Assembly (NCBI RefSeq): GCF_014132355.1
Contig: NZ_BLZO01000050.1
Coordinates: 1 to 38,571, forward strand
Length of the DNA stretch: 38,571 nucleotides
DNA from: Okeania sp. KiyG1
GTDB lineage: Bacteria; Cyanobacteriota; Cyanobacteriia; Cyanobacteriales; Microcoleaceae
Reading direction: 5' to 3'
This document shows, one piece after another, positions 38,429 to 38,571 of the stretch. Made by a program: the position numbers and the translations under genes. The notes under the pieces are model-generated. The model made no database searches and had not been told where the DNA came from. It saw only the letters and a program-made list of their open reading frames with translations. Each line of letters starts with the position of its first letter. Position 1 is the stretch's first letter.

Positions 38429-38571
38429 ATGGCCAATTCTGTTTTAAATAACAATACAATTATTTCCTCTCAGTCTCCAGCACGCGATCGCATTCGTGGC
38501 TTGGTTTGGAAGCTATGTATAGCTACTCTACTACTGATGGCTATCGGCAGTGCTACCAGAGTGATGAATGC
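38429..38571 (+). CDS. ctaA: Heme A synthase CtaA (COX15), cut by the window end
   Basis: Only the first 47 codons are in the window. They read ARDRIRGLVWKLCIATLLLM then AIGSATRVMNA, the N-terminal helix and the RVMNA start of the conserved loop of CtaA/COX15. The enzyme oxidises heme O to heme A, the cofactor of CtaD, in the membrane. The ATG at 38429 gives a short Asn/Ser-rich lead. It faces ctaC, the usual cyanobacterial arrangement, in which ctaB normally follows outside this window. Confidence 0.9.
   Translation, partial: MANSVLNNNTIISSQSPARDRIRGLVWKLCIATLLLMAIGSATRVMN

Overview
The window looks like a chromosomal segment of a filamentous, non-heterocystous cyanobacterium of the Trichodesmium/Okeania/Hydrocoleum kind. 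The evidence is: geranylgeranyl reductase (ChlP), the cyanobacterial heme A synthase / ctaC-ctaD-ctaE arrangement, the abundant HIP1 octamer GCGATCGC, AT-rich DNA, long non-coding gaps and heavy repeat content. Genus is an inference; no marker here fixes it.

Layout. 1-1172: the remains of a sugar/nucleoside-type ABC ATPase, broken by small indels and by a 111-bp MITE with a 5-bp target duplication. 1297-1920 (-): a DUF938 methyltransferase. 2479-2798 (-): tRNA-Arg(CCU) interrupted by a 246-nt group I intron. 2860-3480: a degraded, probably IS200/IS605-like stretch. 3501-4721 (-): chlP. 5572-5973 (+): a YidD-like protein with a cysteine-rich tail. 6453-7480 (-): a tRNA-dihydrouridine synthase with one frameshift. 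7666-9302 (-): two toxin-antitoxin-like pairs (PIN/VapC plus antitoxin; DUF5615 plus DUF433), set between two copies of the dus upstream region. 9625-19037 (-): one giant, about 3,137-residue RTX/Ig/LVIVD/PPC repeat protein with one frameshift. 20728-21714 (+): a membrane-anchored TerB-like protein. 22476-23478 (+): a decayed ketoacyl-ACP synthase III. 24060-24226 (+): the tail of a transposase. 25342-27252 (+): dnaK. 27452-29625 (+): a compact DUF4112 / ParA-like ATPase / RiboL-PSP-HEPN cluster. 29903-31458: a transposon-like element filled with 21-22 copies of a 66-bp satellite. 31918-32898 (-): an aldo/keto reductase. 33561-37570 (-): ctaE, ctaD and ctaC (aa3 oxidase). 38429 onward (+): the start of ctaA, cut by the window edge.

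How it fits together. The housekeeping genes (chlP, dnaK, cox genes, aldo/keto reductase) are intact. The accessory genes (ABC ATPase, KAS III, transposase) are decaying, mostly by one-base losses in A/T runs. CtaA makes the heme A used by CtaD, and the two face each other across a shared upstream region. The gaps hold at least three families of small mobile elements whose target duplications can be read directly (5, 8 and 9 bp), plus many different tandem repeats that nearly all have a 7-nt period. The most interesting items are the satellite-filled element with IS903-like ends, the overlapping ParA-HEPN pair beside it, the intron in tRNA-Arg(CCU), and the duplicated dus promoter in front of a toxin-antitoxin pair.

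Limits: all family assignments come from reading motifs by eye. No alignment, structure prediction or database search was run.
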